DNA of 64,000 nucleotides from Chryseobacterium sp. CH21 (GCF_004119445.1 NZ_QICI01000089.1:1-64000); one strand, 5' to 3'. Positions 26,508 through 36,093 are shown, counted from the stretch's first letter. Made by a program: numbers and translations. The notes: generated by a model not told the origin, from the sequence alone.

Positions 26508-27005
26508 TTTTAACGCAGAGTACGCTAAGATATTTCTTAATATTTAAGATCGATCGCAAAGGCGTTTCACTCAGCAATAGACAAGCCGATTTCTTAGCTG
26601 AACGAAGTGCCTTCGCGAACAAAAATAAAATGTTACTAAACAAACCTTGCGCACATTGCGTTTGATTAATATAAATTTTAACGCGGAGTGCACCAAGATA
26701 TTTCTTAATATTTAAGATCGATCGCAAGGACGTTGCACCCAGCAATTGACAAGCCGATTTCTTAGCTGAACGAAGTGCCTTCGCGAACAAAAATAAAACG
26801 TTAATAAACAAACCTTGCACACATTGCGTTTGATTAATATAAATTTTAACGCAGAGTGCGCCAAGATATTTCTTAATATTTAAGATCGATCGCAAGGACG
26901 TTGCACCCAGCAATTGGCAAACTGATACCCTAGCTGAACGAAGTGATTTTGCGAACGAAATAGATAAGATGAAAGATAAACCTTGCGTCCATTGCGTTTG
27001 TTTTT
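26508..27005. repeat. Three tandem 168-bp units, each a nested palindrome
   Basis: Unit starts at 26508, 26676 and 26844 are exactly 168 bp apart, each beginning TTTTAACGCRGAGT. Each unit ends with CCTTGC..CATTGCGTTTG, the near reverse complement of its own start. It has an inner stem made of GATCGCAAGGRCGTTGCAC and GAAGTGCCTTCGCGA-type arms around AGCAATTGACAAGC. Apparent ORFs in this region are repeat artefacts. One diverged copy is at 8529-8688. No gene in 26431-27212 otherwise. Confidence 0.85.
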
Positions 27006-27212
27006 TAATTATTTACCATAATAATTAGCTATTGACATGTATATTTTTCTCATTCAAACATTTAACTCCCTCAGTTATAATTTATCAATCCTTTAGCAAT
27101 ACAGGATTTTTTTTTGAATTAACAATAACAATATGGCATAATTTAACTGACAATCCAAAATAATATCTAATAAATAATTATATTTGGAAAACGAAAATAT
27201 CAATTATAAAAA

Positions 27213-28025
27213 ATGAGAAGAAACCTTACTGTTTTATTTGTCTTATTATCCATAAGTTTTGCTTTTGGACAGGGGAAATACGGCAAATATCTGAATTCAA
27301 AAAAGCTTGCTTTAGCTTATAAGAGTGTGAAAGATGCAGATAAAGATGACTACTATCAACAATTCTACTGGCTTGTAAAAGCAGAGCAGCTGAAAACGTA
27401 TCCTCACCTTAAGGATATAAAGCCTATCGTTTTATATGAATTTGTAAAATATGTAAATCCTCAGAATCCAACAAAAAAACTGGATGCAAGAGGTAAAGAA
27501 TTGAGAGCAACCGCAGAATTATCTTTGAATCAATATTTTAAAAATAAGAATTTTGAAAACAATTCTGTTTTAATGTATAACCTTGAAACTTATGTAGACC
27601 CATCTAAAGGACAATTCTATACGAAGGTAGATCCTGAAAAAATCAAAGAACTGGTTCCGAAAGAACTGTTTGCTTTCAACTCATTCAACAGAAATATAGG
27701 AGAAGAAAAAACATATTACCTTTGGGTGGATAAGAAAAAAGATGATCTGAACATTGTAGATATCATTCCTAGCGAAAAAGAAGATAAAGCTTTCTATACA
27801 AGACTGAGACAATATCTTCCAAGCTACAAGTTCTCGAAATATGTACCTTCTGTAAAAAAAGGAAACAAATCTGACAAAACAGACATCGAATACTACTACA
27901 TCATGCCGTTTGAGCAGAACACTGATAACATCGAGTACAAAACAAAGGATTTCAAAACTTTCACTTTAAGCCAGTACAGAAAAGCCGGTGACGAATGGAA
28001 AGGGGTAGAAAAACCTAGAAAATAA
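27213..28025 (+). CDS. Secreted protein, unknown function
   Basis: 270 residues with signal peptide MRRNLTVLFVLLSISFAFGQ. The mature part is Lys/Tyr-rich (GKYGKYLNSKKLALAYKSVK) with no recognised motif, no cysteine pattern and no sorting tail. Probably periplasmic or exported. Monocistronic with a terminator directly behind. I do not recognise the family. Confidence 0.75.
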   Translation: MRRNLTVLFVLLSISFAFGQGKYGKYLNSKKLALAYKSVKDADKDDYYQQFYWLVKAEQLKTYPHLKDIKPIVLYEFVKYVNPQNPTKKLDARGKELRATAELSLNQYFKNKNFENNSVLMYNLETYVDPSKGQFYTKVDPEKIKELVPKELFAFNSFNRNIGEEKTYYLWVDKKKDDLNIVDIIPSEKEDKAFYTRLRQYLPSYKFSKYVPSVKKGNKSDKTDIEYYYIMPFEQNTDNIEYKTKDFKTFTLSQYRKAGDEWKGVEKPRK

Positions 28026-28027
28026 TT

Positions 28028-28061
28028 AAAAAAGTCCTGTGAAATCTCGCAGGACTTTTTT
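28028..28061 (+). terminator. Terminator after the 27213 gene
   Basis: AAAAAAGTCCTG, loop, CAGGACTTTTTT. A second small hairpin with T run (AATCTGCTT / AAGCAGATTTTTT) follows at 28093-28119. Confidence 0.85.
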
Positions 28062-28166
28062 AATTTTATATGGATTTCTTTATCTAAGGATCAATCTGCT
28101 TAAAGAAAGCAGATTTTTTCAAACAAAAAAGCCTGGAAGTTTTTATACTCTCCAGCCTAAAACCAA

Positions 28167-29570
28167 ATGACAGAAGCAAATACACAACAGACATCCATTA
28201 AGAAAATCCTTCCCCTGATTCTGGCTACCGCTATTTTTATGCAGATGCTGGATTCCACCATTTTGAATACTTCGCTGCCTTCAATAGCAAAAGACCTGAA
28301 AGAGTCTCCTCTTAACATGCAAAACGCTATCATCAGTTATGTTTTGACACTGGCTGTTTTCATGCCTGCAAGCGGATTTCTGGCAGACCGGTTCGGAACA
28401 AAAAAAATTTTCATTTTCTCACTGGTACTGTTCAGTTTAGGATCATTGTTTTGCTCCATGTCTCAAAATCTTACCCATTTGGTTATTTCCAGAGTGATTC
28501 AGGGCGTTGGAGGGAGTCTCATGACTCCTGTCGGAAAACTGGCTTTAATTAAGACTTTTGATAAAAATGAACTACTCAAAGCCATGAACTTTGCCATTAT
28601 TCCTGCTCTTATCGGTCCTGTACTGGGACCTTTAGTCGGAGGTTATATGGTAGATTACCTTTCATGGCATTGGATCTTTCTGATCAATATTCCCATTGGT
28701 ATTTTAGGAATTGTTTTAGGTTTAAAGTTCATGCCCAATTACAAATCCGATGATGTTGATTTTGATTTAAAAGGCTTCCTGATTTTTGCGGCAGCTTCTC
28801 TCCTGCTTTCTGTTTCTCTGGAACTTTTTGGAGATATGCAGAATATTACTCCAGTTCTTGTAGTGTTTATCCTTGGTTTCTTATTCCTTTATTATTACTA
28901 TAAACATGCAAAAAAGGGAGGTCATCCTATTTTTCCTTTAAACTTGTTTCAGGTAAGAACTTTCCGGGTTGGTATTGTAGGAAATCTAGCTACCAGATTA
29001 GGAATAAGCTCTGTTCCGTTGTTGCTTCCACTGATGATTCAGATTGCGTATAAACAGTCTGCAGTAACATCAGGCTGGATTATTGCTCCAATGGCTTTAA
29101 CAGCTATCTTCGGAAAATCTTCTGTTATTAAAATTTTAGATAAATATGGCTATCGTCAGACGTTAATGGTGAATACCTTCATTATCGGAACACTCATCTG
29201 CCTTCTTGCCATACCAAATATCCACACTTCATTATATTGGTTTGTTCCCATTATTGCAGTATTAGGCTTTTTCAACTCTATACAGTTCACCTCCATGAAC
29301 ACAATTTCTATCGCTGATCTTCGAAATTTTCAGACCAGCAGCGGAAACTCATTAATCTCTGTCAATCAACAATTAGCAATCGGTTTTGGAATTGCCTTCG
29401 GATTGATTGTTTTAAAGCTATTTGAAAATACAGATCTCATCAAAGGGGAAATTCATAATGCTTTTCGATACACTTTTCTAACCGTAGGAATATTAACGAT
29501 TCTATCCGGATTTGTTTTTAGAAGGCTGCACATTTCGGATGGGAAGAATATGAAGTCGAAGGAAGATTAA
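28167..29570 (+). CDS. MFS transporter, DHA2 (EmrB/QacA-like) drug exporter
   Basis: 467 residues, about 14 membrane helices. The first loop has the motif A pattern GFLADRFGTKKIF, helix 1 has the DHA2-type MLDSTILNTSLPSIA, and GVGGSLMTPVGKLALI and LIGPVLGPLVGGYMVDYLSW are typical of the EmrB family. It would export drugs or other amphiphiles by proton antiport. No EmrA or outer-membrane partner is adjacent, so it probably acts alone in the inner membrane. Confidence 0.9.
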   Translation: MTEANTQQTSIKKILPLILATAIFMQMLDSTILNTSLPSIAKDLKESPLNMQNAIISYVLTLAVFMPASGFLADRFGTKKIFIFSLVLFSLGSLFCSMSQNLTHLVISRVIQGVGGSLMTPVGKLALIKTFDKNELLKAMNFAIIPALIGPVLGPLVGGYMVDYLSWHWIFLINIPIGILGIVLGLKFMPNYKSDDVDFDLKGFLIFAAASLLLSVSLELFGDMQNITPVLVVFILGFLFLYYYYKHAKKGGHPIFPLNLFQVRTFRVGIVGNLATRLGISSVPLLLPLMIQIAYKQSAVTSGWIIAPMALTAIFGKSSVIKILDKYGYRQTLMVNTFIIGTLICLLAIPNIHTSLYWFVPIIAVLGFFNSIQFTSMNTISIADLRNFQTSSGNSLISVNQQLAIGFGIAFGLIVLKLFENTDLIKGEIHNAFRYTFLTVGILTILSGFVFRRLHISDGKNMKSKED

Positions 29571-29698
29571 GCAGATTGGATTAAATACCACTCTATCTAC
29601 TCATATTCTCTCTATCCAACACAGGCTACGAACTTAACACAGATCAATGCTTTTCGCATATAACAATGGTAATTTTGTTTACATAAATTAACAATGTG

Positions 29699-30574
29699 AT
29701 GGCAACTAAAAAAATAGAAATCGTAGTATCTCCAAAACCTGCACACTTTGTAGGTGATGGATTCAGGGTTCATAATTTTATTCCGGGTGTACCTGGATTG
29801 GATATGAAAAGAATGGATCCGTTCATTATGCTGGATTACAATTCAAAATTTCACTTCAATGGATCAGATACACCAAGAGGTGTTGGAGTGCATCCGCACA
29901 GAGGTTTTGAAACTGTAACCATAGCGTATAGCGGAAAAGTAGAACACCACGACAGTGCTGGCGGAGGCGGCGTGATCGGAGAAGGTGATGTACAGTGGAT
30001 GACTGCGGCCAAAGGTGTTCTTCATAAAGAATATCATGAAACAGAATGGGCAAAAGAAGGAGGAATTTTTCAGATGGTTCAGCTTTGGATAAATCTTCCT
30101 GCCAAAGATAAAATGAGCTGCCCGAAATACCAGGCTATAGAAAACTCTAAAATGGAAAGAGTTGATTTGGGTGAAAATGGTTCTGTAGAAGTAATTGCCG
30201 GAGAATATGATGGTCATAAAGGACCTGCGAGTACTTTTACTCCAGTTCATATGATGAATGCAAAGCTAAAAGCAGGAGGAAAAGCGGAATTTAATTTCCC
30301 GGCTCATTTCAACACTGCAGCTTTAGTGATTGAAGGAAGTATTATCATTAACGGAGAAGAGACCATTAAAGCAGATCATTTTGCCCTGTTTAAAAACGAA
30401 GGCGAAACCTTCACTATTGAAGCAAAAGAAGATGCTGTTGTTTTGATTATCAGTGGAGAACCCATCAACGAACCCATCTATCCTCATGGACCTTTCGTAA
30501 TGAATTCCAGAGAAGAAATTATGCAGGCTTTCGAGGATTTCAATACAGGAAAATTCGGATACCTGGAAGATTAA
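29699..30574 (+). CDS. Pirin family protein (first copy)
   Basis: 291 residues from ATG 29699; a GTG three bases earlier also opens the frame. Bicupin fold with the metal site GVHPHRGFETVTIAY and ...HHDSAGGGGVIGEGDVQWMT plus GVLHKEYHE. Bacterial pirins bind Fe/Zn and some act as quercetin dioxygenases or redox-sensitive regulators. A TAATTTTG box lies upstream. First gene of a stress/redox cluster running to 34031. Confidence 0.88.
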   Translation: MATKKIEIVVSPKPAHFVGDGFRVHNFIPGVPGLDMKRMDPFIMLDYNSKFHFNGSDTPRGVGVHPHRGFETVTIAYSGKVEHHDSAGGGGVIGEGDVQWMTAAKGVLHKEYHETEWAKEGGIFQMVQLWINLPAKDKMSCPKYQAIENSKMERVDLGENGSVEVIAGEYDGHKGPASTFTPVHMMNAKLKAGGKAEFNFPAHFNTAALVIEGSIIINGEETIKADHFALFKNEGETFTIEAKEDAVVLIISGEPINEPIYPHGPFVMNSREEIMQAFEDFNTGKFGYLED

Positions 30575-30631
30575 AAGAATTAAATTTATCTTAATCTTTG
30601 ATTATTCCTTTTTTTATTAACTTTATATAAT

Positions 30632-30664
30632 GGCAAACCTTATAGGTTTTAAAAACCTATAAGG
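30632..30664. repeat. Perfect palindrome between pirin and GNAT genes
   Basis: AAACCTTATAGGTTTT and AAAACCTATAAGGTTT are exact inverted copies. It could act as a partial terminator inside the cluster. Confidence 0.6.
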
Positions 30665-30726
30665 TTTAATTATCTTAATGAGCAATTTCCTATTTACAGG
30701 AACCCTACACCCTTAGTACAAATATT

Positions 30727-31038
30727 ATGAAAACAGAATTTGAAAATATACCTCTTATAAAAGCAGAAAAAAGATTCGAAATAGAATTCAACGGATATTA
30801 CGCATTCATTGATTATCGGGAGACAACACATCAGATTTCTTTGATACACACTGAAGCAGATTCTGAACTGGCGGGAACAGGTGCAGCGGCAGCTGTAGTA
30901 GAGAAAACCTTGAATTATATTGAAGAAAGCGGAAAAAAGCTTCTTCCATTTTGTCCTTATGTTTTCGCTTTTATAAAGAAGCACCCTGAATGGAAGCGTA
31001 TTGTGGATGAGAAATTTGAAGGATATGACAAACTTTAA
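30727..31038 (+). CDS. Small GNAT-like N-acetyltransferase (YjdJ type)
   Basis: 103 residues, the compact GNAT form. A core strand ISLIHTEADSELAGTGAAAAVVEKTL carries the acetyl-CoA-binding loop, and LLPFCPYVFAFIKKHPEW is the characteristic end of this subfamily. Substrate unknown. A shorter sibling is encoded at 33745 in the same cluster, next to the YjdI gene, which matches the E. coli yjdIJ pairing. Confidence 0.8.
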   Translation: MKTEFENIPLIKAEKRFEIEFNGYYAFIDYRETTHQISLIHTEADSELAGTGAAAAVVEKTLNYIEESGKKLLPFCPYVFAFIKKHPEWKRIVDEKFEGYDKL

Positions 31039-31096
31039 GCCTTCATCAGAACTCATCAATTTATTTAAATAACATTTTAAAAAGTATCACATCATC

Positions 31097-31996
31097 ATGT
31101 CAAATATTGGACTTATTATAGAAGAAAAAGCAGCAGATATCGGAAATTTCCTGGTAGGAAGACTTCTTCCTTTTCGTGAAAAAAGAGCGGTTGGCCCTTT
31201 CGTTTTTATTGACCACATGGGACCTTCAGAATTAAAAGATTATCAAAATCTTGATGTTCCGCCACATCCGCATATCGGTTTATCTACGTTAACGTATCTG
31301 TTGGAAGGTTCTATTTTCCACAGAGACAGCATTGGAAGTGCTATAGAAATAAAACCGGGTGCCGTCAACTGGATGACGGCCGGAAAAGGGGTTGTACACT
31401 CAGAAAGAACCCCTGAATATCTGAGACACAGTGATAAAAGACTTCACGGATTTCAGATCTGGGTAGGTCTTCCGAAGCATCTTGAACAGTCTGAGCCTAC
31501 TTTTCACCATATTGAAGCGGATGAGATTCCGGTTTGGGAAGAAGATGGCATTCAGTATAAATTAATTGCGGGTGAAGCCTTCGGTAGAACATCTGCTGTT
31601 CCTGTACACAGCAAATTGTTTTTCATCGAAATCAAAACAAAAGAGGCGAAGAAAATAAGCATAGGGAAAGATCTTTACGGAGAAGCAGCGATGTATGTTC
31701 TGGATGGAACAGTGACCACAGAAGGAAATTCTTATGGTTCAAAACAGCTAATGATCGCCAAAGACACTAAGCTTTGCGAATTCGATATGAGTGAAAACGG
31801 AACGGTTTATCTTTTCGGTGGTGAACCCTTTGATGAAGAACGTTTTATATTCTGGAACTTCGTCAATTCTGATAAAGAATTAATTGATCAGGCAAAAGTA
31901 AACTGGAATGACCAGAATCACGAAGCATTTCCTTTGGTTCCGGGCGATGAGAACGAGTATGTTCCCCTTCCTAAGGCTATTTTAAACAGAAAATAA
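31097..31996 (+). CDS. Pirin family protein (second copy)
   Basis: 299 residues. Cupin metal motif PPHPHIGLSTLTYLLEGSI and GAVNWMTAGKGVVHSERT, C-terminal cupin with IAGEAFGRTSAV. Differs clearly from the 29699 copy, so an old duplication with distinct roles is likely. 58 bp after the GNAT gene and 21 bp before the flavin reductase. Confidence 0.88.
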   Translation: MSNIGLIIEEKAADIGNFLVGRLLPFREKRAVGPFVFIDHMGPSELKDYQNLDVPPHPHIGLSTLTYLLEGSIFHRDSIGSAIEIKPGAVNWMTAGKGVVHSERTPEYLRHSDKRLHGFQIWVGLPKHLEQSEPTFHHIEADEIPVWEEDGIQYKLIAGEAFGRTSAVPVHSKLFFIEIKTKEAKKISIGKDLYGEAAMYVLDGTVTTEGNSYGSKQLMIAKDTKLCEFDMSENGTVYLFGGEPFDEERFIFWNFVNSDKELIDQAKVNWNDQNHEAFPLVPGDENEYVPLPKAILNRK

Positions 31997-32017
31997 TTTC
32001 AGTTCAGCGTATTAAAT

Positions 32018-32557
32018 ATGAAAATATTAGCATTTGCAGGAAGTTCATCTTCCACTTCTATCAACAGAGAACTGGTAAAATTTGTTCTGAAAGATTTTCA
32101 GGATGAGGAAATCAATCTGATTGACCTCAACGATTTCACGATGCCTGTTTTTTCTGTAGACCTTGAAAAGAAAGGTTTTCCGGATGAAGCCCATCAGTTT
32201 TTAAAAACTATTGAAGAATGTGACGTCATCATCTGCTCTCTTGCAGAACACAACCGTTCTTACAGTTCAGCCTTTAAAAATGTTTTTGACTGGTCTTCAA
32301 GGATTAATGTAAAAGTATTTCAAAATAAACCAATGCTTTTAATGAGTACCTCTCCCGGAGGTTATGGCGGCGGAAATGTGATGAATACAGCAAAAACATT
32401 TTTCCCTCAGTTTGCAGCAGATATCAAGGATACTTTTTCGTTACCGAAGTTTTACGAAAATTTTGATATGGAAAGCGGAATCATCAATCCGGATATGCTG
32501 AATGATCTGAAAGATAAGATACAGAACTTTAAAAATCAGGTTAAAATAAATGACTAA
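32018..32557 (+). CDS. NADPH-dependent FMN reductase / NAD(P)H oxidoreductase
   Basis: 179 residues, flavodoxin-like fold. The FMN phosphate loop is AFAGSSSSTSINRELVKFVL near the N terminus, then CSLAEHNRSYSSAFKNVFDW and STSPGGYGGGNVMNTAK (flavin-binding loops). Likely reduces FMN or quinones in the cytoplasm. Overlaps the next gene by 8 bp, so they are translationally linked. Confidence 0.88.
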   Translation: MKILAFAGSSSSTSINRELVKFVLKDFQDEEINLIDLNDFTMPVFSVDLEKKGFPDEAHQFLKTIEECDVIICSLAEHNRSYSSAFKNVFDWSSRINVKVFQNKPMLLMSTSPGGYGGGNVMNTAKTFFPQFAADIKDTFSLPKFYENFDMESGIINPDMLNDLKDKIQNFKNQVKIND

Positions 32558-33128
32558 AGGAAGACTGGAGGCGTTCAGTGATGGTGTCCTTGCTATTATT
32601 ATCACCATTATGGTACTTGAATTGAAAGTACCGGAAGGAAATAGCTGGGCCAGTCTCAAACCTCTTCTTCCTAAATTTCTGGCCTATATTTTCAGTTTTA
32701 TTTATGTAGGAATCTACTGGAACAATCATCATCATCTGTTTCAGACCGTAAAAAAAGTAAATGGCAGCATCCTTTGGGCTAATCTTCATCTTCTATTCTG
32801 GCTTTCTCTGATGCCTGTGGCTACAGAGTGGATCGGAACTACAAATTTCGCCAAAAATCCTGTTGCAGTGTATGGTATCGGGCTTATCATGTCCGCCATT
32901 GCTTATACCATTCTGGAGCATGTGATCATCCGGTGCGAGGGAGAAGATTCAAAGCTGAAAGAAGCTATCCATTCGAAATATAAAGAATATATCTCTATCG
33001 TATTTTATGTCCTGGGAATCGCTACTTCATTTTTTTATCCTTATATTGCCATAGGTTTTTATTATCTAGTGGCTCTTATATGGCTGATTCCCGACAGAAG
33101 AATCGAAAAAACATTAAAAGAAAATTGA
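32550..33128 (+). CDS. TMEM175-family (DUF1211) potassium channel
   Basis: 192 residues with six membrane helices. It starts with the family signature RLEAFSDGVLAIIITIMVLE (RxxxFSDGVxAIxxT); the FSD residues are part of the pore-lining signature. Bacterial TMEM175 forms tetramers that leak K+. Overlaps the flavin reductase gene by 8 bp and is followed 1 bp later by the YjdI gene. Confidence 0.88.
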   Translation: MTKGRLEAFSDGVLAIIITIMVLELKVPEGNSWASLKPLLPKFLAYIFSFIYVGIYWNNHHHLFQTVKKVNGSILWANLHLLFWLSLMPVATEWIGTTNFAKNPVAVYGIGLIMSAIAYTILEHVIIRCEGEDSKLKEAIHSKYKEYISIVFYVLGIATSFFYPYIAIGFYYLVALIWLIPDRRIEKTLKEN

Positions 33129-33129
33129 T

Positions 33130-33348
33130 ATGGAAACACACGAATATCCTAACGGAAACATCATTGTTATCTGGCAGCCTCAGAAATGTATTCACTCTGC
33201 CATATGTGTAAAAACACTTCCAAAAGTTTATAATCCCAAGGAAAGACCTTGGATAAAAGCAGAAAACGCAAGTCCTGAAGAACTTAAAAATCAAATAGAT
33301 CTATGCCCGTCAGGTGCATTAAGCTATAAATTCAACACAGCAAAATAA
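33130..33348 (+). CDS. yjdI: YjdI-family (4Fe-4S) mono-cluster protein
   Basis: 72 residues. Cysteines CIHSAIC (residues 20 and 26) and LCPSGAL (about 64) are the ligands of the Fer4_19 family; the text VIWQPQKCIHSAICVKTLPK is distinctive. Probably an electron carrier or sensor. Its stop overlaps the OsmC start by one base (33348). Conserved neighbour of small GNAT genes in other bacteria. Confidence 0.9.
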   Translation: METHEYPNGNIIVIWQPQKCIHSAICVKTLPKVYNPKERPWIKAENASPEELKNQIDLCPSGALSYKFNTAK

Positions 33349-33743
33349 TGGCGGTAACGGTAAAAGCAAGTTTAAGAAAAACAAAATATTATACAGAAGT
33401 AACTGCCGGCGAAAATACTATCATTACGGATGAGCCGATTGATAAAGGCGGACAGAACAAAGGTCTTAACCCTATGGAAATTCTGGCTACGTCACTGGCA
33501 AGCTGTACAGCAGCTACTTTAAGAATGTATATTGAAAGAAAGGAATGGGATGTGGAAAACATCAATGTAGAAGTAGAACTGGAAAATTTTCCTTTAACAA
33601 AAAGAGCGGTTTTCAAAAGAGATATCAGCTTTGAAGGTATTCTGGATGATGAGCAGCTTAAAAGACTACACACCATTGCGGATGCATGCCCCGTTCACAA
33701 AATATTAACCAACGATATAGAAATACTAACTAAATTCTCATAA
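33348..33743 (+). CDS. OsmC/Ohr-family peroxiredoxin-like protein
   Basis: 131 residues. The two redox cysteines sit at SCTAATLRM (about 53) and ADACPVHKIL (about 116), and GLNPMEILATSLASC is typical. Family members reduce organic hydroperoxides with thiol donors. Start codon overlaps the YjdI stop, indicating tight coupling in the stress cluster. Confidence 0.9.
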   Translation: MAVTVKASLRKTKYYTEVTAGENTIITDEPIDKGGQNKGLNPMEILATSLASCTAATLRMYIERKEWDVENINVEVELENFPLTKRAVFKRDISFEGILDDEQLKRLHTIADACPVHKILTNDIEILTKFS

Positions 33744-33744
33744 C

Positions 33745-34031
33745 ATGATCGAAGTAAAACAAAACAACGACGAAAAACACGGAAGTTTTGAAGCTTTCAT
33801 AGATGGAAGACGCGCAGGAATGATGACCTATACCTGGGCCGGAGAAGAAAGATTTATTATAGACCACACCGAGGTGGAAGAAGCCTACAACGGAAAAGGC
33901 GTAGGCAAGGAAATGCTTCTGGCAGCTGTAGATTTTGCCAGAAAAATGATAAGAAAATTATTCCCCTCTGCCCTTTTGCTAAGGCAAGTTTCCAGAAAAG
34001 TGAGGAACTTCAGGATGTTTTAGTGAATTAG
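33745..34031 (+). pseudogene. Small GNAT N-acetyltransferase, frameshifted near the end
   Basis: The first frame gives TYTWAGEERFIIDHTEVEEA and GKGVGKEMLLAAVDFARK, a good GNAT core, then turns to unrelated text and stops at 34023. One more A in the run of five at 33942-33946 restores KIIPLCPFAKASFQKSEELQ and a stop at 34031, for a normal 95 residues. Last gene of the redox cluster. Likely a sequencing slip or a recent mutation. Confidence 0.82.
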
Positions 34032-34057
34032 TCACTGTATTCTAACCTTACCATACA

Positions 34058-34090
34058 ACCCTTTCAGAGAGATTTCTGAAAGGGTTTTTT
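34058..34090 (+). terminator. Terminator of the redox/stress cluster
   Basis: AACCCTTTCAGA, loop, TCTGAAAGGGTTTTTT. The following 34091-34484 region is AT-rich with no gene seen; a TATATTTG box lies just before the symporter. Confidence 0.85.
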
Positions 34091-34484
34091 ATGCAGCTAT
34101 TTTATGATTCTTTATTAACGCAAAGCTTATTTTACATTATATTAAACTTTAAGCATGCAAAGAATGAATCAATTTTTAATTGATTTGATGAAGCAAACTG
34201 TTATTATTAACTCAGAAAATAGCACCCAGCTTTAAGACAGAAGAGTAAAGTTACTTTTTACCCGTTGTCACTATAAAAAGATGAAAATATAGAGAATAAT
34301 TTCTTTTATCAGCTTTATAACTTCCTGCTTCCAGCTCCTAGCTTCAAACCTTTCTGAAAATACAGGTTTTATCCCGAACTTAGATCAATTTCAAAAAAGT
34401 AATTGTTTAAAAATTGTGTCTGAACTAAATTCATCATTCACGACTGATCTTTTTTATATATTTGCTAAAATTTAAAAATCAGGC

Positions 34485-36044
34485 ATGAATTCAGGAACGA
34501 TCCTTTTGCTATTTGTTTTCATCTATTTTATTGGTCTTTTGGTCATTTCATATTTCACCAGCCGGAATTCCGATAACCAGTCATTCTTTATCGGTAACAA
34601 AAAGAGTAAATGGTGGCTCGTTGCATTCGGCATGATAGGAACCAGCCTAAGCGGGGTTACTTTTATTTCCGTTCCGGGAACGGTAGGAAAAATGACAGGC
34701 TCCGAATATATCTACGGAGGTTTCGAATATTATATGATGGTCATCGGGTTCTTCATTGGTTACTTCATTGTAGCAGCAATATTATTACCACTTTACTATA
34801 AAATGAATCTGACCTCTATTTATACCTATTTGGGAAAAAGATTCAATGTAGAAGCTCATAAAATAGGTTCTATCTTTTTTATCATTTCAAGAGCAATTGG
34901 TGCTACAGCAAGATTATATCTGGTGGTGAATGTCTTGCAGATATTCTTACTTGAAGGATTGGGAGTTCCGTTTTGGGTAACTTCTCTTGTTCTTTTGTTG
35001 ATGGTACTTCTGTATACTTTTGAGGGAGGTGTAAAAACTATTGTTATTACAGACACCCTGCAGACTTCTTTCATGATTATCAGTCTTGTAGCCTGTATTG
35101 TTTATATTTTATCTAATCTGAATTTATCATTTGGGGAAGCTTATACGATTCTTGAACAGAAAAACTATACGCACTTCATCAATTTTGACCCAAATTCCAA
35201 AACCTTTTTCCTGAAAACCATTTTGGGAGGAATTTTTATTACGATTGCTATGACAGGTCTGGATCAGGAAATGATGCAGAAAAATATCTCCGTAGATAAC
35301 CTTAAGAATTCAAAGAAAAACATGCTGACTTTTGCAGGAACACTTCTTATCGTAAATCTTGCATTCTTATTCCTGGGAGGATTATTATATCTTTTTGCAT
35401 TGCAGCATGGTGCAGAATATGGAACGATAAAGGCTGAAACTGTAACGAATATTTTTGGATTTAAAGACTCAGCAGGAAATATTAAAAATATCATGGGAGA
35501 TGACCTTTTCCCGGCATTATCGCTTCAGGGATATTTCCCAATGGCTATTTCTGTTATTTTTATCATTGGACTGATCTCTGCATTATTCCCTTCTGCGGAT
35601 GGTGCTTTAACCGCTGTAACAAGTTCGTATTGTGTAGATTTATTAAACCTTAATGAAGATAAAACCAAAACTGAAAAAGAAAAGAAGCGTCTTCGTATGA
35701 AAGTACATTTAACTTTCACCGTAGTTTTCTTTATCCTGATTATGGTTTTCAAAGCATTGAATGACAAATCTATTGTTTATCTGATTATGGAAATTGCAGG
35801 GTATACTTACGGACCACTTCTAGGGCTTTTTGCTTTTGGAATTTTCACCAAGTTTCAGATTTCCAGAAAATACTCCATTCTTACAGTTACTCTTTTAGCA
35901 CCGGTATTGACTTATTTCATCAATACAGCGGTTACCACTTATACAGATTATAAAATTGGAGTTGAACTGATTGTCTTAAATGGATTGCTAACCTTCATAG
36001 GTTTATGGCTGGTAAAAAACAAACAACATTTAAAAGTTGTTTAG
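34485..36044 (+). CDS. Sodium:solute symporter (SSS family)
   Basis: 519 residues with about 13 membrane helices. N-terminal YFTSRNSDNQSFFIGNKKSK and KWWLVAFGMIGTSLSGVTFI are the SSS family start (Na+ site 2 region), and PSADGALTAVTSSYCVDLL is the helix-8 sodium-site motif. Resembles the SLC5-like SGLT group of Bacteroidota. The solute cannot be told; no catabolic genes are adjacent. Ends at a hairpin shared with the convergent protease gene. Confidence 0.9.
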   Translation: MNSGTILLLFVFIYFIGLLVISYFTSRNSDNQSFFIGNKKSKWWLVAFGMIGTSLSGVTFISVPGTVGKMTGSEYIYGGFEYYMMVIGFFIGYFIVAAILLPLYYKMNLTSIYTYLGKRFNVEAHKIGSIFFIISRAIGATARLYLVVNVLQIFLLEGLGVPFWVTSLVLLLMVLLYTFEGGVKTIVITDTLQTSFMIISLVACIVYILSNLNLSFGEAYTILEQKNYTHFINFDPNSKTFFLKTILGGIFITIAMTGLDQEMMQKNISVDNLKNSKKNMLTFAGTLLIVNLAFLFLGGLLYLFALQHGAEYGTIKAETVTNIFGFKDSAGNIKNIMGDDLFPALSLQGYFPMAISVIFIIGLISALFPSADGALTAVTSSYCVDLLNLNEDKTKTEKEKKRLRMKVHLTFTVVFFILIMVFKALNDKSIVYLIMEIAGYTYGPLLGLFAFGIFTKFQISRKYSILTVTLLAPVLTYFINTAVTTYTDYKIGVELIVLNGLLTFIGLWLVKNKQHLKVV

Positions 36045-36061
36045 TTCTTTATAAAATAAAT

Positions 36062-36093
36062 AAAAAGACTGTCCTCCATTGAAGACAGTCTTT
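36062..36093. terminator. Terminator between convergent symporter and protease genes
   Basis: AAAAGACTGTC, loop, GACAGTCTTT with T/A-rich flanks. Confidence 0.8.

Noticed and set aside
26353..26913. 186-residue minus-strand frame with internally repeated text
   Set aside because: The repeated text follows the 168-bp DNA repeats and overlaps the end of asnB; it is a repeat artefact, not a repeat protein.
26508..27005. CRISPR array
   Set aside because: Units are 168 bp with no variable spacers between short repeats, and no cas genes are near.
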